Shown here: positions 8,358 to 16,361 of the stretch, piece after piece | Numbering within the stretch: the stretch's first letter is position 1 | Layout of the letters: every line of letters starts with the position of its first letter | NCBI GenBank assembly: GCA_946566415.1 | Contig: CAMNWW010000008.1 | Span: forward strand, 1-21,851 | Origin: an uncultured Lachnospiraceae bacterium | GTDB taxonomy: Bacteria > Bacillota > Clostridia > Lachnospirales > Lachnospiraceae | Length of the DNA stretch: 21,851 nt | Direction of reading: 5' to 3' | The notes under the pieces: generated by a model | Told to the model about the DNA's origin: nothing | Databases searched by the model: none | Seen by the model: only the letters and a program-made list of their open reading frames with translations | Position numbers and translations under genes: made by a program

Positions 8358-9342
8358 CGAAAAAACCTCCCTTTATCTCTTCTGGAAAAATTCCTGCTAT
8401 TTTCTGAAGATTTCCATACTGCATATAATATTCATCCAATATTTTTTTTGAATATTTATATCTTTTATCACTTGTCATAAAAATCAACAGTTGTGTAAAA
8501 TATCTCTCCCAGCTCTCATATTCCTTCGATTCGACATAATCCGGTATTGACTTCATTATCTCTGACAATTCTTTAGACTCGATCACACCAGATCGCAGAA
8601 CCAGATACTCAAATGATTCCGGCATCCAGACGGCAATCCTTTGACCTGCTCTTGTTGCGGCATATTCCAAACAGCTCTCAACCATTGCCCCAAAAGCCGC
8701 TCCATCCACTATGATCAGCACATCCTGTTTCTGAAAATTTTGCACTTCAGATAACACCTTACTGTTCCCCCCCGCGCTTACCACAAGACTATGAGTGAAC
8801 AGTTTTGTAAAAAATTGATTGCCTGAATTGCTGTCTTCTGTCACCACAATCTTCATCCGGTTATTTCCTACGACAGGGTAATTACTGTATAATTCCTTTA
8901 ACTGATGAAATGATTCCTTTATATCCACCCGTTTTCTATCTGTTCTTATTTCATATATTTCATGGATACTATAGGGCAGCATCTTCAAAGGAGAGCGGTT
9001 AACCAGCACAAAATAATTTCCTGATACTCTTACAAACTCTGCAAATTCTTTTGAAAACACAAAATTATTGTTTTCTTCTATGAAAATAACTGTATTCTCT
9101 AATGGATATAACATCTCCTGCCAAGTATGTCCCACTTCATGACGCAAATAAACAAAGTAATTTCTGTCCGCAGTCACAGAATAGCCGGACTCCCTCCCGA
9201 CCCTTAAATATTCATACATCATATGAAGGAGTGTTGTTTTTCCTGTCGCACTATCCCCTTTGATAACCGTAATATTTCTTCTTATGGTAAACTCGAATAG
9301 CATCTTCTTACTTTTTACTCTAAAATGACAACTACCCTTCAT
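8344..9342 (-). CDS. Small P-loop ATPase with TOPRIM-like second half, partner of DUF4869
   Basis: This is a 332-residue protein with no assigned function. A P-loop is clear at 29-36 (GDSATGKT). A short ABC/OLD-like core follows: VIFIEEN (85-91) fits Walker B, and YFVLVNRSPLKMLPYS (110-125) fits the switch-His loop seen as THSPxLL in OLD ATPases. No ABC signature is visible and the core is much shorter than usual. The second half (163-250) resembles a TOPRIM fold: KIVVTED (E169), HSLVVSAGGNSKVL, VLIIVDGAAFGA (D213), PESFEYLVL. The DxD pair is not intact (D-G-A), so nuclease activity is doubtful. The TOPRIM reading is my inference. I chose the ATG at 9342 (GGAGG 9 nt upstream; 11 nt overlap with the DUF4869 stop) over 9378. 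The gene is AT-rich compared with its flanks. Confidence 0.82.
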   Translation of the reverse strand: MKGSCHFRVKSKKMLFEFTIRRNITVIKGDSATGKTTLLHMMYEYLRVGRESGYSVTADRNYFVYLRHEVGHTWQEMLYPLENTVIFIEENNNFVFSKEFAEFVRVSGNYFVLVNRSPLKMLPYSIHEIYEIRTDRKRVDIKESFHQLKELYSNYPVVGNNRMKIVVTEDSNSGNQFFTKLFTHSLVVSAGGNSKVLSEVQNFQKQDVLIIVDGAAFGAMVESCLEYAATRAGQRIAVWMPESFEYLVLRSGVIESKELSEIMKSIPDYVESKEYESWERYFTQLLIFMTSDKRYKYSKKILDEYYMQYGNLQKIAGIFPEEIKGGFFDENE

Positions 9343-9784
9343 CCTGCAACGCCTCCGCCTCCAATAATGCATCCACATATTCTGTTGGATTATGGACGAT
9401 CCTCCCAGTGTTCATGATCTGAATTTTAAATTCACCCTCAAATCGGATCATATGCTGCAAATATACCGTCAAATCTTTCTTCTTTGCAATTTCCAACACC
9501 CATTTTGCGCAATTATTTCCACAATTGGACAGATTGTAGACAAATTCATCATCCTTAAGCATCAATATCAAAACCTTGACTCCGCCGGATAGTTCTTTTG
9601 GCGTAATCGCACCCAGGACAGGACTCTCAATGATATGGGCGCTCACAACAGTAGAATGGTCAACATCCCAGATCATCGCTTTCACAAATTCATCCTCAAT
9701 CCATTCATCTTCATACACGTTATCAAAATATGACGGCGCGTCATTCATGTATTCAGTCCCGCCATAATACCATATTTTCAGCAT
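9332..9784 (-). CDS. DUF4869-domain protein
   Basis: This is a 150-residue soluble protein that I recognise as DUF4869. The family look is the MLKIWYYGG start, a YFDNVYEDEWIEDEFVKAMIWDVD stretch (~19-42), IIESPVLGAITPKELSGGVKVLILM (~52-76) and a conserved CGNNCAKWVLEIA block (~88-100). No enzymatic motif is visible and no biochemical function is known to me. It overlaps the ATPase gene by 11 nt, so the two proteins probably work together. It begins 31 nt after the transglutaminase stop, on the same strand, and could be read from the same transcript. The ribosome binding site GGGAGGT is rather far (12 nt) from the ATG at 9784. A second in-frame ATG (residue 13) is a possible start, but the conserved MLKIWY beginning favours the first. 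Confidence 0.85.
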   Translation of the reverse strand: MLKIWYYGGTEYMNDAPSYFDNVYEDEWIEDEFVKAMIWDVDHSTVVSAHIIESPVLGAITPKELSGGVKVLILMLKDDEFVYNLSNCGNNCAKWVLEIAKKKDLTVYLQHMIRFEGEFKIQIMNTGRIVHNPTEYVDALLEAEALQDEG

Positions 9785-9815
9785 ATCGCCTGTCTTACCT
9801 CCCTTTCTCTCATCC

Positions 9816-12002
9816 CTACAGCACCTTTATATAGGAATAAATAAATTTCCTGCCGGCGCCCATCTCTTTTTTTGCATTCCGCGTGACCTGACGGTATATC
9901 TGCCATGCCCTCCTTATATCCTGCTTCGTAACTTCCTGCCTATAGAACATAGTCTCCAATACTGTCTGATACAGCCATTCCATGGAATCTGAAAGCTCCG
10001 GCGACTTATCCGGAACCGAACTTCTCAGCGCCAGAAACCCGTCCTCACTTAAAATATCTGTTTTCTCCATCCCCTGAAAGACAGCCGTGTCGTAAATAGA
10101 GTCATAAATGCGCTGGATACCGGCTCCCCCATGTTCCTTACGGAAGCTCCTGTACTTATACTGCCGCCGCAGAGCCGCCTGGAAAAATATTACCAAGAGA
10201 ACGGCGCCAAAGCAGACCGCACATTTTATCCCCGTCTCCAGAAACAATAGTCCCCATCCTGCCGCGCTTGGCACCCAGGAGCGCTCTTTACTGGACACTG
10301 CAGGCCGCCCCCTCTTGGGGCGTGTCCCATAATAGGGGAGGGTGTGCTCCTTTAATATCCACTCGTCTCCCTCATATACTTCACACCACGCATGACCCAT
10401 CTCCCCGGTCACCTCCGCCTGGTACCTTCCGTCCCCCTGCCTTTGAAACGCTGAAGCCGGAACCGCATACCCCTGCACATACCGGGCCGGATATCCATAC
10501 ATCCGGTACATCAGAACTGCCGTCGTTGCAAAATGTACGCAGAATCCACGTTGGTTGTCAAACAAAAAATATTCCGCAAAATCTTTCCCCGGCGGCGTAG
10601 CTCCAGGTTCATAGTCGTAGACCGTATTTTCTTCAAATTCCCGTTCAATAATATCAGACGCCTCCGTAAATGTCGACGCTGGATTTTCCTCACAGAACGC
10701 CTTTAGCCTATCCAGACCATCCGGGTACTGCCGGCATATCTCGACCAAAAGATCATCCTTTTCCGAATGAGTACTCCAGCGGCTGTCGGCGTAGAGAATA
10801 CCGTATGATACAGGATAATAAAGCGTCGTCTCCGGTTTTACGTCCAGCGTAAGCGTAAGACGGACGCCTGAATCCGGCTGAAAACGGGACAGTGCGCTTA
10901 AGTCTGGAAACGCCGCGGCGCCCCCGTTTGCCGTCCCTACAGAGCCTTGGTCCGCGCGGGCGGTGTTTCCCGCATTTTCTCCATTTTCATTCCCATCGTC
11001 TGTAAAAAACAGCGGCGTATCCGCCGCATCCTCCGGGATCTCGGTCTCCACCTGTGCAGGCGGCTCCCCTTCTGGAGGGGACTCCTGCTCTCCCTGTGTA
11101 CCCTCCTCTTGTCGCATCTCATCCGCCGCGTCCTTGGCGCCGCTTTTCTCCGGTTCCTTTTTCTCCTGTAAATCAGCCTTTATTTCTTCTATCCTTTTCT
11201 GAACCGCCTGGACTCCCTCCACCTTGATAACCGCACGAGTCTGGGCATAGAATCCGTCCTCCGGCTGCTTATATTGCTCAAGCGGTCTGCTCCCAAAAGC
11301 GCTCACACAAATCAAAACAGCAAAAATACAGACTGCAGCGCCTCCTTCCAGAAGTGCGCCCCGTCCCTCTTCGCAGCCGCACACAATACAGTATACAGCC
11401 CCCGAAAAAAGCAGCATCCACCATGATCCCTCCGCAGGGACCAGCCTTTCAGCCAGTATGAATACCGATGGGGCAAGAATCACGACAAGGGCAAAAAATT
11501 TCCCCTTTCTTAAATGCAAAACCAGGCTCCAGATAAAAATCAGGGGCAGTAAGAACAACGCAAACATCAGTATCACCTGGCCGTCCGAAACTTCCCGGAG
11601 CGGAAACGGCGCGGCATCCGGCCTGCGGACAGATAAATACGCATTTGCCGATAAATTGAGTACATTGACCACTGCATCCGGATGATTCCAGATCCATAGC
11701 CCGGCAAGATCACATAGAAATAAAAAAAAGACCCATTTTACAATAGCTCGGACCGGCATGTTCCAGATCAAAACCATTGCCGCTGTAAAAAGGAACAGCG
11801 CCGCATACAGCCGAGGGTAGTCCGCTGAAATCGGAAATACACCGGTCAGGTTCCTCCACCAGGATACCGCAAGAAGCCAGACCGCCAGTAATTGTACTGC
11901 TGCCAGCCAAAAAGAATGTGTCTTTTTCTGCTCTGTTCTTATTTTCTGTTTCGGAGGAGGATATAGCCCGATCCCGTCTTTCACTTTTCTTTTTTGTTTC
12001 AC
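9816..12002 (-). CDS. Transglutaminase-like membrane protein (DUF58 partner)
   Basis: This is a 728-residue protein with about six hydrophobic segments in the first ~235 residues and one more near 585-608, an acidic low-complexity outside stretch (~285-365) and a transglutaminase core (~455-560). The core holds C488 (RGFCVHFAT) and H537 (GHAWCEVY), but the expected third residue, Asp in the W-x3-D-x-T motif, is Glu here (E552 in WILKEHT). Proteins of this class usually sit beside DUF58 and MoxR genes and are thought to act in the cell envelope. The start is GTG at 12002, with AAGGAG 7 nt upstream and 28 nt after the DUF58 stop; the ATG at 12062 would overlap DUF58 by 32 nt. The final ~115 residues are cytoplasmic and helical. 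Crosslinking or protease activity is uncertain because of the Glu. Confidence 0.9.
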   Translation of the reverse strand: MKQKRKVKDGIGLYPPPKQKIRTEQKKTHSFWLAAVQLLAVWLLAVSWWRNLTGVFPISADYPRLYAALFLFTAAMVLIWNMPVRAIVKWVFFLFLCDLAGLWIWNHPDAVVNVLNLSANAYLSVRRPDAAPFPLREVSDGQVILMFALFLLPLIFIWSLVLHLRKGKFFALVVILAPSVFILAERLVPAEGSWWMLLFSGAVYCIVCGCEEGRGALLEGGAAVCIFAVLICVSAFGSRPLEQYKQPEDGFYAQTRAVIKVEGVQAVQKRIEEIKADLQEKKEPEKSGAKDAADEMRQEEGTQGEQESPPEGEPPAQVETEIPEDAADTPLFFTDDGNENGENAGNTARADQGSVGTANGGAAAFPDLSALSRFQPDSGVRLTLTLDVKPETTLYYPVSYGILYADSRWSTHSEKDDLLVEICRQYPDGLDRLKAFCEENPASTFTEASDIIEREFEENTVYDYEPGATPPGKDFAEYFLFDNQRGFCVHFATTAVLMYRMYGYPARYVQGYAVPASAFQRQGDGRYQAEVTGEMGHAWCEVYEGDEWILKEHTLPYYGTRPKRGRPAVSSKERSWVPSAAGWGLLFLETGIKCAVCFGAVLLVIFFQAALRRQYKYRSFRKEHGGAGIQRIYDSIYDTAVFQGMEKTDILSEDGFLALRSSVPDKSPELSDSMEWLYQTVLETMFYRQEVTKQDIRRAWQIYRQVTRNAKKEMGAGRKFIYSYIKVL

Positions 12003-12030
12003 CAATCCGCTCCTTTGGCATTCACCGCCT

Positions 12031-13107
12031 CTATAACTGCAGGAGTTCCTGCGCCTCTCCATTTACCGTAAAAACTCCGTCTGTTCCTAATATCACAACG
12101 CTGCTGAAATTCACGCCTCGAAAAGCGTCTTCAAAGTATGTTCTTTCCAGTTCTTTAACGTGGAACGGTTCCGTAAATAGCAATCGCCATATCCATTCAT
12201 ATACCGCCTCCGCAGTGTCAACTCTCCACTTAATGACCCGTCCGCTCTTCTCTTCAAACCACGCCGCCATATGGATACATTTTTCCTCCAAAAGTGTAAC
12301 CGACAGAGACGCCGCCCGCTCCAGAAGACGATGGAAGCCCGCGCTGTCCGTGTCCGCAAATGGCAGACGAATCCACAAAAGCACAACACAGCCCTTCGGA
12401 AAACCGTTCTCCTTTACCATCAGCTCGTCCTCTTTGGCGCTCAATTTCCAATGAATCGAACGGATAGGATCCGGCGGGCTGTACTCCCTGACCTGATATA
12501 TCTCGCTCGGGTCGTCCCCTTTTCGCTCTGTGGAATATTCATCCGCATCCGCCAAAAACTCACGCGTGCGCCGGGTTATCTCCAGCGGCATCAGCTCAAA
12601 GGCCGGCATGACCCCTATGAACCGCTTGTCCTGTAAATGAAGCTTCCAGCAGAAAATCCCCAGCATATCATATAAAGTTAGCGATTCCAGCTGATATTCC
12701 AGCATTCCCGCATATTCTGAATCCAGCTCGATAAGCTCCGTCCGTTCCTTGGACGGCGCAAGAGATCCCGAAAACTTCTGACGCATCAGAGACGCCTTCG
12801 GAAACGCTCTCTGCCGTGAAAAATGATTCTTCACCTGCGCCAGAACCCGGTAACGTACATTCCAGATTCTGGAACGATTTTTCAGCACAAGCGTCCCTGT
12901 AAATCGTTTCGACTGTTCCGCCATGCCTGGAAACCTGCCGAAATGAACCGTGACCTTCTTCTGCATATGCCAGAGAAAGACGGCGGAGACGAACGGATAA
13001 AGCGCTTCCAGAATCAAAAGTCCCGTCCAGATATATCCGTCATACATAAAAAACAGGTAGAGACTGATCAGAACAGTCAATATATATCCGGCCGCCCGTC
13101 TTAACAT
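12031..13107 (-). CDS. DUF58-domain membrane protein
   Basis: This is a 358-residue protein. Two membrane segments open it (~5-42: AAGYILTVLISLYLFFMY and IWTGLLILEALYPFVSAVFLW), followed by a beta-rich region and the DUF58 signature KGDDPSEIYQVREYSPPDP / IRSIHWKLSAKEDELMVKE (~190-230). The last ~130 residues resemble the VWA-like half of the family. DUF58 proteins generally form a set with a MoxR AAA ATPase and a transglutaminase-like protein; here the transglutaminase partner follows after 28 nt, but no MoxR gene precedes it. I chose the ATG at 13107 (GGAGGGG upstream) instead of the frame opening at 13251, whose first 48 residues overlap the toxin remnant and look non-coding. Confidence 0.92.
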   Translation of the reverse strand: MLRRAAGYILTVLISLYLFFMYDGYIWTGLLILEALYPFVSAVFLWHMQKKVTVHFGRFPGMAEQSKRFTGTLVLKNRSRIWNVRYRVLAQVKNHFSRQRAFPKASLMRQKFSGSLAPSKERTELIELDSEYAGMLEYQLESLTLYDMLGIFCWKLHLQDKRFIGVMPAFELMPLEITRRTREFLADADEYSTERKGDDPSEIYQVREYSPPDPIRSIHWKLSAKEDELMVKENGFPKGCVVLLWIRLPFADTDSAGFHRLLERAASLSVTLLEEKCIHMAAWFEEKSGRVIKWRVDTAEAVYEWIWRLLFTEPFHVKELERTYFEDAFRGVNFSSVVILGTDGVFTVNGEAQELLQL

Positions 13108-13234
13108 GTCCGTCACCCCTCCCTTTAGCTTCCCCTTTCCATGCAATGACTTGTGCCATAAAACGGATATGTGTTCCGAGCATCTGTTTTGCCCTGTCGG
13201 AAACGATAATTTTGTACTTCCGGTTTTCTGCCAT
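13040..13234 (-). pseudogene. Truncated RelE/ParE-type toxin remnant
   Basis: The first 29 codons (13234-13148) read MAENRKYKIIVSDRAKQML and then GTHIRFMAQV, which matches the N-terminal strand and helix of plasmid-stabilisation (RelE/ParE) toxins. Intact members run on for another 60-70 residues with the catalytic strands. Here the similarity stops at 13148, and the frame continues as unrelated sequence through the DUF58 ribosome binding site and start codon to a stop at 13040. The gene starts 3 nt after the antitoxin stop, as expected for a functional pair. The toxin is therefore almost certainly inactive. Confidence 0.7.
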
Positions 13235-13237
13235 ACA

Positions 13238-13504
13238 CTATACCTCCGCAATTATATCGTCAAGGTAAGCGTCCAGCTCTTCAAGAGTACATCCTGTCCT
13301 GCCCGCTATCCTGTCCTCTTCTACAGCAAGCAACTCCTCCCTGAGCTTCAGCATCTTTTCCCGTCTGTTATAAGTCTCAATATCCATAACGACCAAATCG
13401 CCTTCCCCGTTTTTAGTGAGGAAAATCGGCTCTGCAGTCTTTCTGCACAAATCGGCAATCTCATTGTAATTTTGACAGATTGCGACTGATGGACGAATAT
13501 TCAT
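13238..13504 (-). CDS. Phd/YefM-family antitoxin
   Basis: This is an 88-residue protein with the Phd/YefM fold pattern. The N-terminal DNA-binding part reads NIRPSVAICQNYNEIADLCRKTAEPIFLTKNGEGDLVVMDIETYNRRE (residues 2-49), and the helical C-terminus that would neutralise the toxin reads EELLAVEEDRIAGRTGCTLEELDAYLDDIIAEV in part. Such antitoxins bind their toxin and repress their own promoter. I chose the ATG at 13504, with AGGAGGT 7 nt upstream, over one at 13546 that would lie upstream of the -10 box. It is the first gene after a good promoter (13536-13565), and the truncated toxin follows after 3 nt. It is thus an orphan antitoxin at the head of the DUF58 operon. Confidence 0.87.
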   Translation of the reverse strand: MNIRPSVAICQNYNEIADLCRKTAEPIFLTKNGEGDLVVMDIETYNRREKMLKLREELLAVEEDRIAGRTGCTLEELDAYLDDIIAEV

Positions 13505-13535
13505 AACAGCACCTCCTGTAAATTTCCATAGCATT

Positions 13536-13565
13536 ATTATACCCATCCTTATACCGCCAAGTCAA
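13536..13565 (-). promoter_or_regulatory. Sigma-A-type promoter of the antitoxin and probably of the DUF58 operon
   Basis: On the minus strand TTGACT (13565-13560) and TATAAT (13541-13536) are 18 nt apart. The heptamer GGTATAA occurs twice, 12 nt apart, once in the spacer and once overlapping the -10 box, which could be part of an operator. No other promoter of this quality was seen between here and the GH3 at 8357. Confidence 0.7.
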
Positions 13566-13614
13566 TAAAACTTCCGTATTCTTAGCGCCGCCTCTTCTCT
13601 TTCGTTTTGTGTTT

Positions 13615-13896
13615 CTATTTTTTCTCTCCCTCCGGGAAAATGATTTTAAATTCAAAGAAAAAAATGACCATAGACACGCCGCCTGTGATAAACGTCACAA
13701 GCAGGTTATAGACCGCCGGAGCCACATACGCGGAAGCGATCGGCATCCATAGATTGTTGAACCCATTGCAGATCAAGGAAATCGCCACCCATGCGATAAA
13801 GTACCACAGAGCCTGATATACCCATTTGGACAGCTTCTCATGCTTTTCCTCAAACTTCTTCCATTTTATTATCCACCAGGGGGATATTGTATTCAT
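13615..13896 (-). CDS. Small two-helix membrane protein, unknown function
   Basis: This is a 93-residue protein I do not recognise. It has a charged amphipathic start (IIKWKKFEEKHEKLSK) and two predicted membrane helices (~26-42 QALWYFIAWVAISLICN and ~60-85 around VAPAVYNLLVTFITGGVSMVIFFF), ending EFKIIFPEGEKK. Its start overlaps the stop of the canonical GH3 by 4 nt (ATGA), with AAGGAGGG upstream, so it is translationally coupled to that enzyme. It is the last gene before the antitoxin promoter. It resembles in general shape the small membrane proteins of the GtrA group, but I cannot support that assignment. Confidence 0.75.
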   Translation of the reverse strand: MNTISPWWIIKWKKFEEKHEKLSKWVYQALWYFIAWVAISLICNGFNNLWMPIASAYVAPAVYNLLVTFITGGVSMVIFFFEFKIIFPEGEKK

Positions 13897-16352
13897 ATGC
13901 TTCCCTCCTTTTGTTTCCTGTCCACATCGTTCGTATTTCCTGCGGCAAGGAGTCGTTCGTATTCTTTATTTGCCTTGGAATTTTTGAAAAAACCGCCAAG
14001 AACCTTCTTTATCCCTTTCAGGAAACGCCCGTTCACCATTGTGACGATCCCTTCGACCATCTCCATACTCACCATGCCGCCGGTCATCTTGGCGATCGCC
14101 CTGAACGGGATATTATAGATAAATAAGATATTCAGATCTGGTTTCCCTTTTGCCTCGCTTTTTTCTTTTATGCGGGTAAGCGCTTTATATACGAGCCTGG
14201 CGGGCATACTCTTTGCATAATACATCTGGCAGAGCGCGTCGTTTATTCCCAGCTCTCCTTCCCACTCGCCCGACGGAACCGGATATCCTAAAAGTCCGGC
14301 AAATTCTTCTTCGCCGGCATTTTTTATCTGTCCGCTATAGTAGGAGGGCATTTTTTCTTTCCGGTACGGACATTTTGCCCCGGTTCCCGCCACTTTAAGT
14401 TCTCCCTTCAGCCTGATATCCTCGATACTTGCGGCGACCATGATGTCATAGACTCCGCCTTCTGTCTCCCAGCTATTGCTCTCAATATTCCAGTAGCGGA
14501 AGGTCTTATCGTCAAACGGAAGAAATATCCGCTTCTTTTCCCCTGCTTTTAGGTATATCTTTGAGAATCCCTTTAACTCCTTCTTCGGGCGGAATACGTC
14601 CGCCTCCGGAAGCCCGATATAAAGCTGTACGATCTCCGCGCCGTCCATGCCGCCTATGTTAGATAACATAAAAGACGCGCCTTTGTCGGTGATCTTTAGG
14701 TCTGAGTAGAGAAATTCTGTATAAGAAAGCCCGTATCCAAATGGATAGGCCGTCTTTACCCCCGCGCTGTCATAATAGCGGTATCCGATATAAATTCCTT
14801 CCCTGTACTCTGCATTTCTCATCTTTCCGGGGAAATTTTCATATGACGGCGTATCCTCGAGGCTTAACGGATATGTCTCGGCCAGTTTGCCGGAAGGATT
14901 CTTCTTTCCGGTCAAAAGCTCGATTATCGCGCCTGCCCCGGCCTGACCGTACAGATAACCGTGAAGAATCGCTTTGCACTTATCCCGCCACGGGGTCTCA
15001 AACGCCGCCCCGCCGCTAAGGAGGCCCACGATATTAGGATTCACTTCATAAATAGCCTTTAGCAGCTCCGTCTGATTCTGAGGAAGCTTCATATGTACAC
15101 GGTCCAGACCTTCCGATTCACTCAGCTCGTCAAGCCCGAAACAGTATAAGACGACGTCCGCCTTTTCTGCTAGAGACAGCGCTTCTTCCTTCAAAGCTTC
15201 ATCTGCCCCGCCTGTTCTTCTGTAACCAGGCGCAGTTCCCACAACCGAAAGCTTGGAACTATCTATTTTCTTCTTGATCGTCTCCACAAAGGTAGGGTTC
15301 ACCGCGGAAGAGCCCGCGCCCTGATACCTTGGCTCTACGGCAAAATCGCCGATGACCGCCACCTTAGTGCCGGCGGCAAGCGGCAGGATACCCTGCTCGT
15401 TTTTTAGAAGAACCGCGCTGTCGGCCGCCGCCTTTTTCGCCAGTTCATGATGCCCGATTTCGTCAAACCCACCTTCTGCTTTCGCCTTTCTAAGCTCCAT
15501 AACCGCGCCAAGCAGACGGGATACGCAGACATCCAGCTCTTCCTCCGTTAAGCTTCCGTCCTCTACCGCTCTTACAAGCTCCCTTGCCGACGCCAGCCCC
15601 GGAGCCGGCATCTCCAGATCCGAACCCGCCTTCACGCCTTTCACATGGTCGTTCGAGCCGCCCCAGTCTGTGACGACAAATCCTTCAAATCCCCATTCAT
15701 CCCTCAGTATTTCTTTCAGCAGATGCAGATTTTCATTTGCATACGTACCGTTCACTTCATTGTAGCTGGACATGACGGCCCCGGGCTTTCCTTCTTTTAC
15801 CGCGATCTCAAATCCCGAAAGATAGATTTCCCTGAGCGTTCTCTCATCCACCACTGAATTCATCGCCATGCGCCTAAATTCCTGATTATTCACCGCAAAA
15901 TGCTTCGGGCATGCATATACTCCTTTACTTTGGATTCCCCGGATGTACGCGGCTGCCATCTTACCGGCCAGATACGGATCCTCTGAAAAATACTCGAAAT
16001 TCCTTCCGCATAACGGGCTTCTCTTCATATTCAGCCCAGGGCCAAGCAGTACGTTTACTCCCAGGGCGCACGCTTCTTCCCCTAAGGCGCGGCCTATCTC
16101 ACACCCTAATTCCTCGTTCCAGCTGTTCGCGATTGTCGACGCGGCCGGAAAACATGTCGCCGGACAGGAAGGATTTAATCCCAGATGATCGCCGGCTCCC
16201 TCCTGCTTACGGACCCCGTGGGGTCCGTCTGACAGGAAGATGGAAGGAATATCAAGTCTTATAATATCCCTGGTCTGCCACTCATTTTTTCCGCTTAAGA
16301 ACGCGGCTTTTTCCTCAAGCGTCATTTGACTTATGATTTCACTATGTTTCAT
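13893..16352 (-). CDS. Family 3 glycoside hydrolase, canonical domain order, with C-terminal extension
   Basis: This is an 819-residue cytoplasmic beta-glycosidase. The TIM barrel is first (~1-290: LSDGPHGVR, GRNFEYFSEDP, CPKHFAVNNQE, GFVVTDWGG with D229 as likely nucleophile). The alpha/beta sandwich follows (~300-500: SAVLLKNEQGILPL; SESEGLDR with E414 as likely acid/base), then a fibronectin-III-like domain (~535-650, TAYPFGYGLSYTEF). About 160 more residues follow that are not part of the usual GH3 architecture; they are basic and partly hydrophobic (LNILFIYNIPFRAIAKMTGGM). The ATG at 16352 has only a weak ribosome binding site (TAGG), 9 nt after the preceding stop, so translation may depend on the upstream gene. 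It is coupled to the small membrane protein downstream. The specific substrate is unknown. Confidence 0.95.
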   Translation of the reverse strand: MKHSEIISQMTLEEKAAFLSGKNEWQTRDIIRLDIPSIFLSDGPHGVRKQEGAGDHLGLNPSCPATCFPAASTIANSWNEELGCEIGRALGEEACALGVNVLLGPGLNMKRSPLCGRNFEYFSEDPYLAGKMAAAYIRGIQSKGVYACPKHFAVNNQEFRRMAMNSVVDERTLREIYLSGFEIAVKEGKPGAVMSSYNEVNGTYANENLHLLKEILRDEWGFEGFVVTDWGGSNDHVKGVKAGSDLEMPAPGLASARELVRAVEDGSLTEEELDVCVSRLLGAVMELRKAKAEGGFDEIGHHELAKKAAADSAVLLKNEQGILPLAAGTKVAVIGDFAVEPRYQGAGSSAVNPTFVETIKKKIDSSKLSVVGTAPGYRRTGGADEALKEEALSLAEKADVVLYCFGLDELSESEGLDRVHMKLPQNQTELLKAIYEVNPNIVGLLSGGAAFETPWRDKCKAILHGYLYGQAGAGAIIELLTGKKNPSGKLAETYPLSLEDTPSYENFPGKMRNAEYREGIYIGYRYYDSAGVKTAYPFGYGLSYTEFLYSDLKITDKGASFMLSNIGGMDGAEIVQLYIGLPEADVFRPKKELKGFSKIYLKAGEKKRIFLPFDDKTFRYWNIESNSWETEGGVYDIMVAASIEDIRLKGELKVAGTGAKCPYRKEKMPSYYSGQIKNAGEEEFAGLLGYPVPSGEWEGELGINDALCQMYYAKSMPARLVYKALTRIKEKSEAKGKPDLNILFIYNIPFRAIAKMTGGMVSMEMVEGIVTMVNGRFLKGIKKVLGGFFKNSKANKEYERLLAAGNTNDVDRKQKEGSI

Positions 16353-16361
16353 TGTTTTTAC

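Noticed and set aside
13505..13614. A terminator between the small membrane protein and the antitoxin.
   Set aside because: No stable hairpin followed by a T-run is visible on the minus strand, so read-through is possible; only a promoter can be supported.
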